A stretch of DNA of 64,000 nucleotides from Kitasatospora albolonga (GCA_002082585.1 CP020563.1:7062001-7126000), one strand, 5' to 3'. Positions 19,196 through 27,119 are shown, counted from the stretch's first letter. Notes: generated from the letters alone by a model not told the origin. Numbers and translations: made by a program.

Positions 19196-20299
19196 TCAGG
19201 CGAACGCGATGTCCTCCGGCGCACCCTGCCCTGCCTCCGCCTCCGGCCCGGCGACGAAGCCGAACAGCGGCCGGGCCTCGGCCCGTACGGCTTCCTCCTC
19301 GGCGCCGCTCAGCGGCCGGAAGGGGGTGATCCGCAGGGCGCCGTCCTTGAACGACCAGGAGCCCCGTACGAACCCGTCCACCAGGAACAGCGGCACCCCG
19401 AGCGCCGCCACCGGGGCGATCCGCCGCCGGTCGGCGTCGCTGATCAGCCGGGTGCGGTCCTTGTGCCCGAGCGCGGCGTTGTCGAAGGCGGGAAGGAAGC
19501 GGACCGGCGCCGGGGCCCCGGAGTCGGCGATCGGCGCGTCGGGCAGGTCGTACAGCACCTTGCCGTCCACCGTGCGGAACGTGCGCAGCGGCAGGGACTC
19601 CACCACCTCGCGCAGCCGGGTCAGCCCCGACCACGCCTGTACGTCCATGACCCCGGCCGGTCCGAAGGAGGCGAGGTACCGCAGCACCAGGGTGCGCAGG
19701 TCCGCCCGGGCGGCCATCGGGACGCCGGTCCACTCGTCGGCCAGCGCCAGCGGCGTCGAGGTGCGGTTCCCCCAGGCGCCCCACACCCCGTTCGGCGGCG
19801 GGTACACGACGGACTCCAGCGACTCCACCACCAGGGCGAGCCGGGCACCGGGGCGGCCGGGGAACCGCTCCTCCAGCAGCCTGCCGAGCTCGCTGCGGGT
19901 CAGCTCCCCGCTCCGGATCAGCTCGCGCCCCGCCGAGGCGAGTTCGTCCAGATCGAGCCCTTCGAGATGGGGAGCGAAGTAGGACTGGTTCACGGCAGCG
20001 CGCACGACGGGCTGCACGCTGGGCCGGAGCCACCCGAAGTCCTCGGCGGCGGCCAGGTGCTGGGTGCGCCGCACCATCGTGCCCCGCACCACGCCCCGGT
20101 CCTGGAACAGTCCGGTCAGCTCCCCGTGCGCGAACCCCTTGACCCGCGTCCACAGGCCCACGTAGGGCCAGTTGGGCTCCTGCGCCTGCATCGCGACCAG
20201 ATGCCGTACGACGTCGATCACGGGCAGCGGGGTCCGTTCCAGGAGGAACTGCCGCTCCAGCAGGGTCCGGTTGAGCGTCCGCAGACTGAGCACTCTCAT
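19196..20299 (-). CDS. HTH_42/AlkZ-like DNA glycosylase (QAQ type), likely self-resistance
   Basis: This 367-residue protein is a second HTH_42 family member. It carries the AlkZ-type motif QAQ at residues 38-40 (HLVAMQAQEP), RGTMVRRTQHLAAAEDFGWL near residue 90, FGPAGVMDVQAW, and a C-terminal FLVDGFVRGSW segment. AlkZ-type enzymes open N-glycosidic bonds of alkylated purines. The predicted -10 (20312-20307) lies about 7 bp before ATG 20299, so the message may be leaderless; an in-frame ATG at 20308 overlaps the -10. The pair with the HAQ-type protein at 16.2 kb points to a DNA-alkylating product. Confidence 0.88.
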   Translation of the reverse strand: MRVLSLRTLNRTLLERQFLLERTPLPVIDVVRHLVAMQAQEPNWPYVGLWTRVKGFAHGELTGLFQDRGVVRGTMVRRTQHLAAAEDFGWLRPSVQPVVRAAVNQSYFAPHLEGLDLDELASAGRELIRSGELTRSELGRLLEERFPGRPGARLALVVESLESVVYPPPNGVWGAWGNRTSTPLALADEWTGVPMAARADLRTLVLRYLASFGPAGVMDVQAWSGLTRLREVVESLPLRTFRTVDGKVLYDLPDAPIADSGAPAPVRFLPAFDNAALGHKDRTRLISDADRRRIAPVAALGVPLFLVDGFVRGSWSFKDGALRITPFRPLSGAEEEAVRAEARPLFGFVAGPEAEAGQGAPEDIAFA

Positions 20300-20306
20300 G
20301 GGGATC

Positions 20307-20338
20307 ATGGTGCCCGGTCCGGCTCGAGCGGGACTCGA
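20307..20338 (-). promoter_or_regulatory. SARP-type promoter for DNA glycosylase 2
   Basis: On the minus strand TCGAGTC (20338-20332) and TCGAGCC (20327-20321) are 11 bp apart. After 8 bp follows CACCAT (20312-20307), only 7 bp before the ATG. Confidence 0.75.
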
Positions 20339-20385
20339 CCGGCTCGAACGGGCGCGGGGCCGATGGGCGTACGGTTCCGGGCGGA

Positions 20386-20417
20386 TCGAGCCGTTCCCGA
20401 GCCGACGCGCGCACCGT
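20386..20417 (+). promoter_or_regulatory. SARP-type promoter for small protein 1
   Basis: TCGAGCC (20386) and CCGAGCC (20397) are 11 bp apart. After 8 bp follows CACCGT (20412-20417). The ATG at 20424 is 6 bp on, so the transcript should be leaderless. Confidence 0.75.
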
Positions 20418-20423
20418 GGCCGG

Positions 20424-20789
20424 ATGACACACAGGGGACAGGAGTGCGCGGGCGCACGGCCGTTGGGCCGCTGGAACGCCGAGGTGGAGCGCCGGGGGCG
20501 GTGGACGGCGAGCGTCTTCCACTTCGCGGCCGACGGGACGGCGCTGCTGCTGGAAGGGGGCCCGGGCGAGGGCCGCTGGACGGATCTGGGCGCGGGGCGC
20601 TTCGCGTTCCGGGTGGTGGAGCCGCTGTACGGGCACGATGGGCGAGGCACCGGGCGGGTGGTGATCGAGCAGACGGCGGTGCTGGCCGGCCCCTCCTTCA
20701 CCAGCACCGGCCTCTCCACGGTCCACGACGACCGGGGCCGGGTGCTCCGCCGCCTCCCGGTCCGGATCACCGCCACCGCCGCGGAGTGA
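20424..20789 (+). CDS. Small protein of unknown function, paralogue of the protein at 22.2 kb
   Basis: I do not recognise this 121-residue protein. It shares a pattern with the product at 22179: W near the N-terminus, FxxDGTALLLEGG, a GxGxW turn, GxGRFAFRVVEPL, then TGRVVIEQTAVLAGPSFTSTGLSTVHD. The spacing of glycines and alternating hydrophobic residues suggests a small beta-barrel such as a lipocalin or allene-oxide-cyclase-like fold. There is no ribosome site before the ATG, but a SARP-type -10 lies 6 bp upstream, which supports this start in a leaderless mRNA. It could be a ring-closing enzyme; that is speculation. Confidence 0.6.
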   Translation: MTHRGQECAGARPLGRWNAEVERRGRWTASVFHFAADGTALLLEGGPGEGRWTDLGAGRFAFRVVEPLYGHDGRGTGRVVIEQTAVLAGPSFTSTGLSTVHDDRGRVLRRLPVRITATAAE

Positions 20790-20902
20790 CGGCCCCGGCG
20801 CCCCGGGACGTGACGGGGCCTCGGGCGTGACGGGGCTCGGGCGTGACGGGTGCCGGACGCGACGGACCTCGGACGTGAAGACGCGACGGGCCCCGGACAT
20901 GA
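20790..20902. repeat. Degenerate GC-rich tandem repeats
   Basis: About six degenerate copies of a 15-17 bp unit like CGGGCGTGACGGGGCT fill this short intergenic stretch before a terminator hairpin. Confidence 0.55.
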
Positions 20903-20903
20903 C

Positions 20904-20937
20904 GCGGCCCCGGGAGCCCGGGCGCTCCCGGGGCCGC
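20904..20937. terminator. Hairpin between small protein 1 and the reductase
   Basis: A 14-bp perfect stem (20904-20917 with 20924-20937) with a 6-nt loop lies between convergent genes. Confidence 0.75.
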
Positions 20938-20953
20938 CCCCCGGCCGTGCGGG

Positions 20954-21988
20954 TCAGCCGGAGAACCGTACGGTGATGTTGCCCCGGTGCCGCCCGGCCA
21001 GCAGGTCCAGAAGCGCGCCCGGTGCCTGCTCGATGCCCCCCTCGACGACGGTCTGGGGGAAGACGAAACGTCCCTCGGAGAGCCACCGCGCCACATGCTC
21101 GGTCCACGCCTGGACCTGCTCGGGCGTGTGGTAGGTGGCGTAGGGCCGCAGTTCGAGGTGGCGGGTGATGGCGGTCATCAGGTCGAGGCGGGGGTGGCCG
21201 CCCGTGCCGCCGATCTGCCCGGAGAGCGCACCGCAGAGCGCGAACCTCGCGTGCGGGGCCGCCACCTGCACGGCGGCCTCGAACTGCTCGCCCCCCACGT
21301 TGTCGAAGAAGACGTTGATGCCGTCCGGCGCGAGCTTGCGCAGCTGGTCGACGACCGGGCCGTCGTGGTAGTCGAACGCGGCGTCGTAGCCGAGCTCGTC
21401 GACCAGATAGGCCACCTTCTCCTTGCTGCCCGCGCTGCCGATCACCCGGGCGGCGCCCCGGCACTTGGCGATCTGCCCGGCGAGCGAGCCCACCCCGCCG
21501 GCCGCGCCCGACACGAAGACCACGTCCCCCTCGCCCGCCCGTGCCAGGGTGGCCATGCCGTAGTAGGCGGTGGGCCCCTGGCTCAGGTAGTAGGAGGAGC
21601 TGGGGAACAGCGTGGCGTCGAGGCGGTGGAACGACGCGGCGGGCGCGGTCGTGTACTCCCCCCAGCCCGCCATCATCTGGACGAGGTCGCCGACGGCCAG
21701 CGAGGGATCGGCGGACCGTACGACCGTGCCCACCTCGCCGCCGCCGATCCGGCCCCCCACCTGGTAGGGCGGTACGGGCAGCGGGCAGTCGGGGCGCATC
21801 AGGTCCTGGTAGGCCGCCGCCACGAAGACATGGTCGGTGCGGACCAGGACCTCTCCGGGGCCGGGCTCCCTGACCGGGACCTCGGCGATCTCGAAGTGGC
21901 CGGGGGTGATGGCGCCGTCGAGGTGGCGGGCGAGCCGGACCTCGCGGGCCGTCTGCGGTACCGGGGGTGTGCTGGCGTCGGTGGTCAT
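20954..21988 (-). CDS. Medium-chain NADPH-dependent alkenal/quinone reductase (CurA/PTGR type)
   Basis: This 344-residue protein belongs to the zinc-free medium-chain reductases related to prostaglandin reductase. It shows VFVSGAAGGVGSLAGQIAK, IGSAGSKEKVAYLVDELGYDAAFDY and NVFFDNVGGEQF, the standard nucleotide-binding and active-site stretches. These enzymes reduce activated C=C bonds with NADPH. ATG 21988 has AAGGAGCAGC upstream. It is monocistronic with a three-heptamer SARP-type promoter. It may reduce an enone in the polyketide, sugar or starter; no specific substrate can be read from the sequence. Confidence 0.85.
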   Translation of the reverse strand: MTTDASTPPVPQTAREVRLARHLDGAITPGHFEIAEVPVREPGPGEVLVRTDHVFVAAAYQDLMRPDCPLPVPPYQVGGRIGGGEVGTVVRSADPSLAVGDLVQMMAGWGEYTTAPAASFHRLDATLFPSSSYYLSQGPTAYYGMATLARAGEGDVVFVSGAAGGVGSLAGQIAKCRGAARVIGSAGSKEKVAYLVDELGYDAAFDYHDGPVVDQLRKLAPDGINVFFDNVGGEQFEAAVQVAAPHARFALCGALSGQIGGTGGHPRLDLMTAITRHLELRPYATYHTPEQVQAWTEHVARWLSEGRFVFPQTVVEGGIEQAPGALLDLLAGRHRGNITVRFSG

Positions 21989-22036
21989 GCTGCTCCTTGG
22001 CGGTCGCGGCGGGGAGGTCGGACAGGACGTGCACCC

Positions 22037-22079
22037 ATCGTGTCCATCCCCGCTCGAACCGCCGTCGTCCCCCGGTCGA
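22037..22079 (-). promoter_or_regulatory. SARP-type promoter for the alkenal reductase
   Basis: On the minus strand TCGACCG (22079), ACGACGG (22068) and TCGAGCG (22057) sit at 11-bp steps. After 8 bp follows CACGAT (22042-22037). Confidence 0.75.
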
Positions 22080-22112
22080 ACCGGCCCCCGGCCCCGGGCC
22101 CGTGACCCGGCC

Positions 22113-22144
22113 TCGAGCAGACGTCGAGCAGGGCGCCCTAGCGT
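22113..22144 (+). promoter_or_regulatory. SARP-type promoter for small protein 2 and glycosyltransferase 2
   Basis: Two identical TCGAGCA heptamers (22113, 22124) are 11 bp apart. After 8 bp follows TAGCGT (22139-22144). This is one of the best sites in the window. Confidence 0.82.
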
Positions 22145-22178
22145 CGCCGGACCAGCCATGCGCAAGGGGAGGAGCAGA

Positions 22179-22562
22179 GTGAACCAGTCCGCAGTCAGCA
22201 CGGCACGACCGGAAGGCACCTGGACGGAGCGGTTCCGTCTGGAGGGCAAGGAGTTCGAGAGCACCCTGCACCTCACCCCCGAGGGCCGGGCGTTCATCCT
22301 GGCGGGTCCGGCACCCGGCGGCGGGGGCGCGGGCACCTGGGCCGCGACGGGGGAGGGGCGGTTCTCCTACCGGATAGCCGAGCGCCTGGTCGACGAGAAC
22401 GGCGCCTACCTCGGCTGGGTCGACATCGACCACCACGCGGTCCTGACCGGCGACACCTTCACCAGCAGCGGCGTCTCCACGGTCCGCGACACCGGCGACC
22501 GGGTGACCGCGAGCGTCCAGGTCGAGGCCGAAGCCCGGCGCACCAGCCCAGCCAACCCGTAA
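22179..22562 (+). CDS. Small protein of unknown function, paralogue of the protein at 20.4 kb
   Basis: This 127-residue protein shares with the 20424 product the layout TW..RF....F.S.L.L.P.GRAFIL, a GGGGAGTW turn, GEGRFSYRIAERLVDENGAYLGWVDID, and VLTGDTFTSSGVSTVRD. A small beta-barrel fold is likely; I cannot assign a function. GTG 22179 is preceded by GGGGAGGAG, so it is preferred over ATG 22158. The second glycosyltransferase follows after 9 bp and is cotranscribed. Two divergent paralogues in one cluster suggest related but separate steps, or stabilising partners of different enzymes. Confidence 0.65.
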   Translation: MNQSAVSTARPEGTWTERFRLEGKEFESTLHLTPEGRAFILAGPAPGGGGAGTWAATGEGRFSYRIAERLVDENGAYLGWVDIDHHAVLTGDTFTSSGVSTVRDTGDRVTASVQVEAEARRTSPANP

Positions 22563-22571
22563 GGAGTCATC

Positions 22572-23711
22572 GTGCGCATCCTCTTCTTCACCGGCGGGGG
22601 CCGGGCGACGGTCCACGCCCTGCTGCCCCTCGCGTCCGCCTGTCGCACCGAGGGCCACGAGGTCATCGTGGCCGCGCCGCAGGAGGACGTCGCCGCCGTC
22701 ACCGAACACGGCCTGCCCGCCTTCGAGATGTCGGAGATGGGCGTCTTCAAGGCGATGTTCTGGGACCGCGAGGGCAACAAGCTGGACCGTCCCCGGGGCG
22801 AGGCCGCCGAGTGCGAGTTCGCCAGCCGGGGCTTCGCCCGGATGGCGGCGGACAGCTTCGGCCGGCTCGCCGACCTCGCCGACCACTGGCGCCCCGACCT
22901 GGTGGTGGGCGGCACCCGCAACTACGGGGCCGCGCTCATCGCCCACCACGCCAAGGTGCCCTACGTCTGCCAGGCGTGGGACGCCCTGGAGCGGGACCCG
23001 GCGGACCTGGAGTACGTCGCCGACGAGCTCCGCCCGGAGCTGGAGAAGCTCGGCCTGGACACCTTCCCCAAGGAGGACCTGTACGTCCACATCACCCCGG
23101 AGTCGCTCCGGCCCGAGGGTGCCGAACCCGCCCAGTACATGCGCTGGACGCCCGGCTCCACCCAGCTCCCGCTGGAGCCCTGGGTCTACCGGCGCACCGA
23201 ACGCAAGCGGGTCCTGGTGACCTCCGGCTCGCGGGCCGCCATGATCGACACGCTCGGGGTCGCCTTCTTCCGGCCCATCCTGGAGAACCCCGTCTTCCAG
23301 GACGTGGAGCTGCTCATCGCGACCCAGGAGCCCGTCGCCGAGGCGCTGCGCAAGGAGTGGCCGGAGGTCCGGGCCGGTTACGTACCGCTGGACACCGTCG
23401 TCCCCTCCTGCGATCTGCTGGTCCATCACGGCGGCGGCCAGACCTGCATGTACGCGGCAGCCGCGGGCGTTCCGCAGCTGGTCTTCCCGGACATGCTCGC
23501 CTCGGCGATCCCGATGCGGCGCTTCGACGCGTACGGGGCCTCGATCACCCTGAACCTGGTCGAGCCGCCGGAGCGGATCGAGGAGGCGGGACGCGCGATC
23601 CTCACCGACCCCTCGTACCGCGAGCGGGCCCGGGCCCTCGCCGACGAGATCGCCGCGCTGCCGAGGACCTCCGAGATCGTCCGCAAGCTGGAGGAGCTCG
23701 CCGGGCGCTGA
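22572..23711 (+). CDS. Glycosyltransferase (GT1, antibiotic type), second of two
   Basis: This 379-residue GT-B enzyme begins MRILFFTGGGRATVHALLPLASAC, has VLVTSGSRAAM in the middle and the C-terminal donor-binding segment VPLDTVVPSCDLLVHHGGGQTCMYAAAAGVPQLVFP. It is close to the glycosyltransferases of aromatic polyketides and macrolides. It starts at GTG 22572 behind AAGGAG. It shares a transcript with small protein 2 and ends at a strong hairpin. With the enzyme at 14.7 kb it could attach two deoxysugars, as in pluramycins. Confidence 0.93.
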   Translation: MRILFFTGGGRATVHALLPLASACRTEGHEVIVAAPQEDVAAVTEHGLPAFEMSEMGVFKAMFWDREGNKLDRPRGEAAECEFASRGFARMAADSFGRLADLADHWRPDLVVGGTRNYGAALIAHHAKVPYVCQAWDALERDPADLEYVADELRPELEKLGLDTFPKEDLYVHITPESLRPEGAEPAQYMRWTPGSTQLPLEPWVYRRTERKRVLVTSGSRAAMIDTLGVAFFRPILENPVFQDVELLIATQEPVAEALRKEWPEVRAGYVPLDTVVPSCDLLVHHGGGQTCMYAAAAGVPQLVFPDMLASAIPMRRFDAYGASITLNLVEPPERIEEAGRAILTDPSYRERARALADEIAALPRTSEIVRKLEELAGR

Positions 23712-23722
23712 CCCGTCCGCCG

Positions 23723-23765
23723 CTTCGGCCCGGCCCCCGGCTTCGTGCCGGGGGCCGGGCCGAAG
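23723..23765. terminator. Bidirectional hairpin
   Basis: A perfect 19-bp stem (23723-23741 with 23747-23765) with a 5-nt loop separates the glycosyltransferase from the convergent NmrA-like gene. Confidence 0.85.
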
Positions 23766-23822
23766 GGCTGAGGGGGGCGCCGCCGTCCCCGCCGGATCAG
23801 CGGAAGTCGGCCACGCTCCGGG

Positions 23823-24686
23823 TCAGCGGAAGTCGTCCACGCGGTCCTTCGCCCACCGGGCGAAGTCCAGGGCCGGCCGCCCGGTCGCCTCCTCGACGTC
23901 CGGCCAGGGGCGCGTCAGCTCGGAGTAGTCCTGTTCGGAGAGGCCGTCCTCGCCCCCGCCGTCCTCACCGGAGTAGTCCTGGTAGCCGAGCAGGAACTCG
24001 GCGTTCTCGGCGGCGAATCCGCCCTGCGCCTTCATCAGCCGCAGCGCCTCCTCACGGCTCACCTCCTCGAACCGCACCTCCTCGCCCAGCGCGTCCCCGA
24101 TCGCGGCCGCCTGCTCGCGCGCGCTGATCCGGGCGGGGCCCGTCAGGGTGAGCGCCTTCCCCACGAACCGGTCCTCCAGCAGCGCGGCGACGGAGACGGC
24201 GGCGATGTCCGCCTCGTGCACCGGGACGCCGGTCTCGTCGGGGAAGGGGTAGCGCACCACGCGCCGGGCCCGGATGTCCGGCCCCCACAGGTGCAGCCGG
24301 TTCGTCATGAACTCGGCCGGGCGGACGTGGGTCCACTCCAGCCCCGATTCCTCGATGGCCTGCTCGGTCGGGCTCTCGTACAGGCCGATCGTGATGGCCG
24401 CCGCCGAGAGGTCCACGATGCGCCCCACCCCGGACTTCGCGGCCAGCGCGACCACCTCCCGCGCGGTCTCCTCGACCGGGAACAGATGCAGCCGGTCGAC
24501 CCCCTCGAAGGCGGCCGCGAGCTCGTCGGGCGCGGTGAGGTCGCCCCGTACGACCTCCACCCCCGGCGGCATCGACGCCTTCGCCGGATCACGGGTCAGC
24601 GCCCGCACCTGGACCCCTGCGGAGATCAGCTGGTCGACCACGTGCCGGCCGACGCCCCCGGTCGCGCCTGTCACCAGAATCCTCAT
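23823..24686 (-). CDS. NmrA-like NAD(P)-binding protein (atypical SDR)
   Basis: This 287-residue protein starts MRILVTGATGGVGRHVVDQL, an atypical SDR Rossmann loop. It goes on with VRALTRDPAKA, VVRGDLTAPDELAAAFEGVDRLHLFP, and YESPTEQAIEESGLEWTHVRPAEFMTN, as in NmrA/azoreductase-like proteins. These lack the usual YxxxK pair and act as NAD(P) sensors or reductases of quinones. A ribosome site GGGAGCC lies before ATG 24686. It follows a terminator hairpin at 24830, so it is probably its own unit; I found no convincing SARP-type site before it. Substrate unknown. Confidence 0.8.
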   Translation of the reverse strand: MRILVTGATGGVGRHVVDQLISAGVQVRALTRDPAKASMPPGVEVVRGDLTAPDELAAAFEGVDRLHLFPVEETAREVVALAAKSGVGRIVDLSAAAITIGLYESPTEQAIEESGLEWTHVRPAEFMTNRLHLWGPDIRARRVVRYPFPDETGVPVHEADIAAVSVAALLEDRFVGKALTLTGPARISAREQAAAIGDALGEEVRFEEVSREEALRLMKAQGGFAAENAEFLLGYQDYSGEDGGGEDGLSEQDYSELTRPWPDVEEATGRPALDFARWAKDRVDDFR

Positions 24687-24738
24687 GTACGGCTCCCGCG
24701 ATGAGTGCCGGCGGCATGGCGGCCGGCACGGACTGATG

Positions 24739-24750
24739 GGTGGGCCCACC
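24739..24750. promoter_or_regulatory. 12-bp perfect palindrome upstream of the NmrA-like gene
   Basis: GGTGGGCCCACC is self-complementary and lies about 55 bp before the start at 24686. It could be an operator; it has no resemblance to the SARP sites. Confidence 0.35.
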
Positions 24751-24829
24751 AGTCTGTTCGACGGACGGGCCGCTACGGCGGAATGCGGACACGACTCACC
24801 GGAACGCAGGTACGGGGGAACAGACGCAC

Positions 24830-24870
24830 GTGCGCGGTCCGGAGCGGAACCTCCGCTCCGGACCGCGCAC
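24830..24870 (-). terminator. Strong hairpin downstream of the SDR gene
   Basis: A perfect 19-bp stem (24830-24848 with 24852-24870) with a 3-nt loop lies 85 bp after the SDR stop codon on the minus strand. Confidence 0.8.
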
Positions 24871-24955
24871 ACGCACCGGCCACCGGGCCCGCGTTCCGGC
24901 CGGTCCGGCCGGGTCCGGCCCGGCACCCGGCCCGCCCTCCGGATCGGCTTCCGGC

Positions 24956-25720
24956 TCAGCTCCCCGCGATGTCGAGGCCGCCGTCCACCGTGATGACCTG
25001 CCCCGTGACCAGCGCGTTCGCCGGGTCGGCGAGGAACGTCAGCCAGCGGGCCACCTCGTCGGCCTCGGCGACCCGGCCGAGCGGGATCGTCGCCGCGACC
25101 CCGGCGAACAGCCCCTCCACCTGCTCGGGTCCGAGACCGTTCGCCGCGTACGCCTCCGTACGGACGAAGCCCGGGGCGACGGCGTTCACCCGGATGCCGC
25201 GCGGGGCCAGTTCGGCGGCCCAGCTCCGGGTGAAGCTGTCCACCGCGGCCTTGCTCGCCGAGTACAGGGAGCTGTCCACGCCCGGGTTGTGGCCGCCCCG
25301 GCTGGAGACCAGCACCAGGGCGGCGCCGGGGGAGCGCAGCAGCGGCAGCAGCTCGGCGGTGAGCAGGACGGGCCCCAGCACATTGGTGTCCAGGACCTCC
25401 CGTGCCGTACCGGCGTCCAGCGCCGACAGCGGGGTGAAGCGGAAGACACCGGCGTTGTGCACCAGGACGTCCAGCGCCCCGCCGTGCGTGGACACCGCGT
25501 CGGCGACGGCACGCGCCCCCTCCCGGGTGGTCACGTCGGCGGTGACCGGAACGATGGCCGGATGCAGCTCCGCCACCTCGTCCAGCCGCTCCTTGCGGCG
25601 GCCGGTGACGATCACCGACGCGGCGCCGAGCGCGGCGAACGACAGGGCGGCGGCGCGGCCGATCCCGGTGCCGCCCCCGGTGACGACGACGGTCCGGCCG
25701 TCGAAGGTCTTCTCGGGCAT
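24956..25720 (-). CDS. Short-chain dehydrogenase/reductase
   Basis: This 254-residue classical SDR has TGGGTGIGRAAAL near the N-terminus, HNAG, SSRGG, the catalytic YSASK and a C-terminal ITVDGGLDIAG. It lies 34 bp after the C-methyltransferase gene on the same transcript. It could be a sugar 3-ketoreductase or a polyketide ketoreductase. It does not look like the typical ActIII C-9 ketoreductase, although the di-domain aromatase at 34.5 kb would normally act on a C-9-reduced chain. No other polyketide ketoreductase is present in the window. Confidence 0.85.
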   Translation of the reverse strand: MPEKTFDGRTVVVTGGGTGIGRAAALSFAALGAASVIVTGRRKERLDEVAELHPAIVPVTADVTTREGARAVADAVSTHGGALDVLVHNAGVFRFTPLSALDAGTAREVLDTNVLGPVLLTAELLPLLRSPGAALVLVSSRGGHNPGVDSSLYSASKAAVDSFTRSWAAELAPRGIRVNAVAPGFVRTEAYAANGLGPEQVEGLFAGVAATIPLGRVAEADEVARWLTFLADPANALVTGQVITVDGGLDIAGS

Positions 25721-25754
25721 GTGGGACTCCTTTCCCGCTCGGGTGGGCGGTGGG

Positions 25755-27005
25755 TCAGACGACGTGGACCGTGGGGACGTAGAAGATCCACTTGCCGCCG
25801 TTCTCCTGGAACTCCCGCTCCTTGCGCATGATCTCCTCGGCGTGGTTCCAGGCGAACAGGAGCGCGTAGTCGGGGTAGTCGCGGGAGAACTCCTCGGCGG
25901 AGACCACCGGGATGTGCGCCCCGGGGGAGAGCCGGTTCTGCTTGGCCGGGGTGGTGTCGTAGACATGGCCGACGAGCTCGGGGCCGATGCCGCAGAAGTT
26001 GGTGACCGTGGCGCTCTTGGCCGTCGCCCCGTAGGCGGCGACCGAGTGGCCCTCGGCGCGCAGCCGCCCGAGCAGCGCGATCAGTTCCGTACGGATGTTC
26101 TCCACGTTCGCCGCGAACGCCTTCAGCGTCGGCAGCGTGCCGAGGCCGCGCTCCGTCTCCTCGGCGACGAGCTCGGCGACCGCGGGCGAGGGGGTGCGGG
26201 CACCGGCCAGGGCGAGGGTGTAGCGCACCTCGCCGCCGTGCACGGTCAGCCGCCGCACGTCGACGAGTTCGAGGCCGAAGCGGGCCGCCATCGCGGCGAC
26301 CGAACGGGCCGTGAAGAAGTAGAAGTGCTCGTCGTAGATCTGGTCGAACGAGGTCTTCTCCACGATGTCGCCCAGGTACGGGTCCTCGAACACGAACACG
26401 CCGTCCGGGCCCAGGAGCGTGCCGATGCCCCGCAGGATGGAGTCCATGTAGGGGATGTGGCACAGGGTGTTGGCCGCGTAGATCACATCGGCCGGGCCGT
26501 CCTCCGCGCGGATCTCGGCCGCCGTCCGCTCCTCGAAGAAGTCGTTGCGCACCCGGATGCCCGCCTCGGCCGCGACCTTGGCCACCCCGCCGGACGGCTC
26601 GACGCCCAGATGCCGGACGCCCGCCTCGCTGACCGTACGGAGCATGATCCCGTCGTTGCAGCCGATCTCGACGACGAAGGGGTCCGCCGAGGTGAGCTCC
26701 TTCTCGATGAAGCCGCGGGCGGTGGCGGAGAAGTGCTCGCGCATCACCGAGGAGCCCGAGGAGTGGTACGGGTAGTCCTCGTGGAACATCTTCTCCCGGG
26801 GCACCTCCTCCGTGAGCTGGACCATGGAGCAGTCCGCGCACACACCGACCGCCAGCCGGTAGAAGAACTCGCCCTCGGTGCGCGCGGGTTCGGGGAAGGC
26901 GTCGGACAGGGGCTGCCGCCCCAGGTCGAGGAACTCGGTCACCTCGCCTTCGCAGATGCGGCACGTGGCCGCGGTGGTCGCCGTCGCGCGGGTCGGGTCG
27001 CTCAT
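25755..27005 (-). CDS. NDP-hexose C-methyltransferase (TylCIII/EryBIII/TcaB9 type)
   Basis: This 416-residue enzyme has the N-terminal zinc-binding cysteines Cys15, Cys18, Cys56 and Cys59, the SAM loop EIGCNDGIML, the conserved YDEHFYFF segment used in catalysis by TcaB9, and the C-terminal AYGATAKSATVTNFCGI and FAWNHAEEI regions. It adds a methyl to C-3 of a 4-keto-2,6-dideoxyhexose. With the aminotransferase and N-methyltransferase this would yield a branched aminosugar of the vancosamine type. It is the first gene of a minus-strand operon with the SDR and has a SARP-type promoter. Confidence 0.94.
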   Translation of the reverse strand: MSDPTRATATTAATCRICEGEVTEFLDLGRQPLSDAFPEPARTEGEFFYRLAVGVCADCSMVQLTEEVPREKMFHEDYPYHSSGSSVMREHFSATARGFIEKELTSADPFVVEIGCNDGIMLRTVSEAGVRHLGVEPSGGVAKVAAEAGIRVRNDFFEERTAAEIRAEDGPADVIYAANTLCHIPYMDSILRGIGTLLGPDGVFVFEDPYLGDIVEKTSFDQIYDEHFYFFTARSVAAMAARFGLELVDVRRLTVHGGEVRYTLALAGARTPSPAVAELVAEETERGLGTLPTLKAFAANVENIRTELIALLGRLRAEGHSVAAYGATAKSATVTNFCGIGPELVGHVYDTTPAKQNRLSPGAHIPVVSAEEFSRDYPDYALLFAWNHAEEIMRKEREFQENGGKWIFYVPTVHVV

Positions 27006-27051
27006 GAGCGGACTCCTTCTGGTCCTGGAACCGGGGGTGCGAGCGGTCCGG

Positions 27052-27083
27052 AACGTGCCACCCCGGGCTCGAAGTCGGCTCGA
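27052..27083 (-). promoter_or_regulatory. SARP-type promoter for the C-methyltransferase operon
   Basis: On the minus strand two identical TCGAGCC heptamers (27083-27077 and 27072-27066) are 11 bp apart. After 8 bp follows CACGTT (27057-27052). It overlaps the divergent site. Confidence 0.82.
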
Positions 27084-27111
27084 GCCCGCTCATAGCCGCC
27101 GCTCCTACCTT
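27069..27111 (+). promoter_or_regulatory. SARP-type promoter for the racemase-like gene
   Basis: TCGAAGT (27069), TCGAGCC (27080) and CATAGCC (27091) stand at 11-bp steps. After 8 bp follows TACCTT (27106-27111). The ATG at 27120 is 8 bp on. Confidence 0.72.
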
Positions 27112-27119
27112 CCCCGGCC

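Noticed and set aside
16128..19982. A 1284-codon plus-strand frame.
   Set aside because: It crosses several real genes on both strands and has the Arg/Gly/Pro-rich look of frames opened by high GC.
23797..23843. Repeated segment around the NmrA-like stop codon as a duplicated gene end.
   Set aside because: The copy is only about 20 bp and out of frame, too little to call a pseudogene.
24687..24829. SARP-type promoter for the NmrA-like gene.
   Set aside because: A single TCGAACA is present without a partner at 11 bp or a fitting -10.
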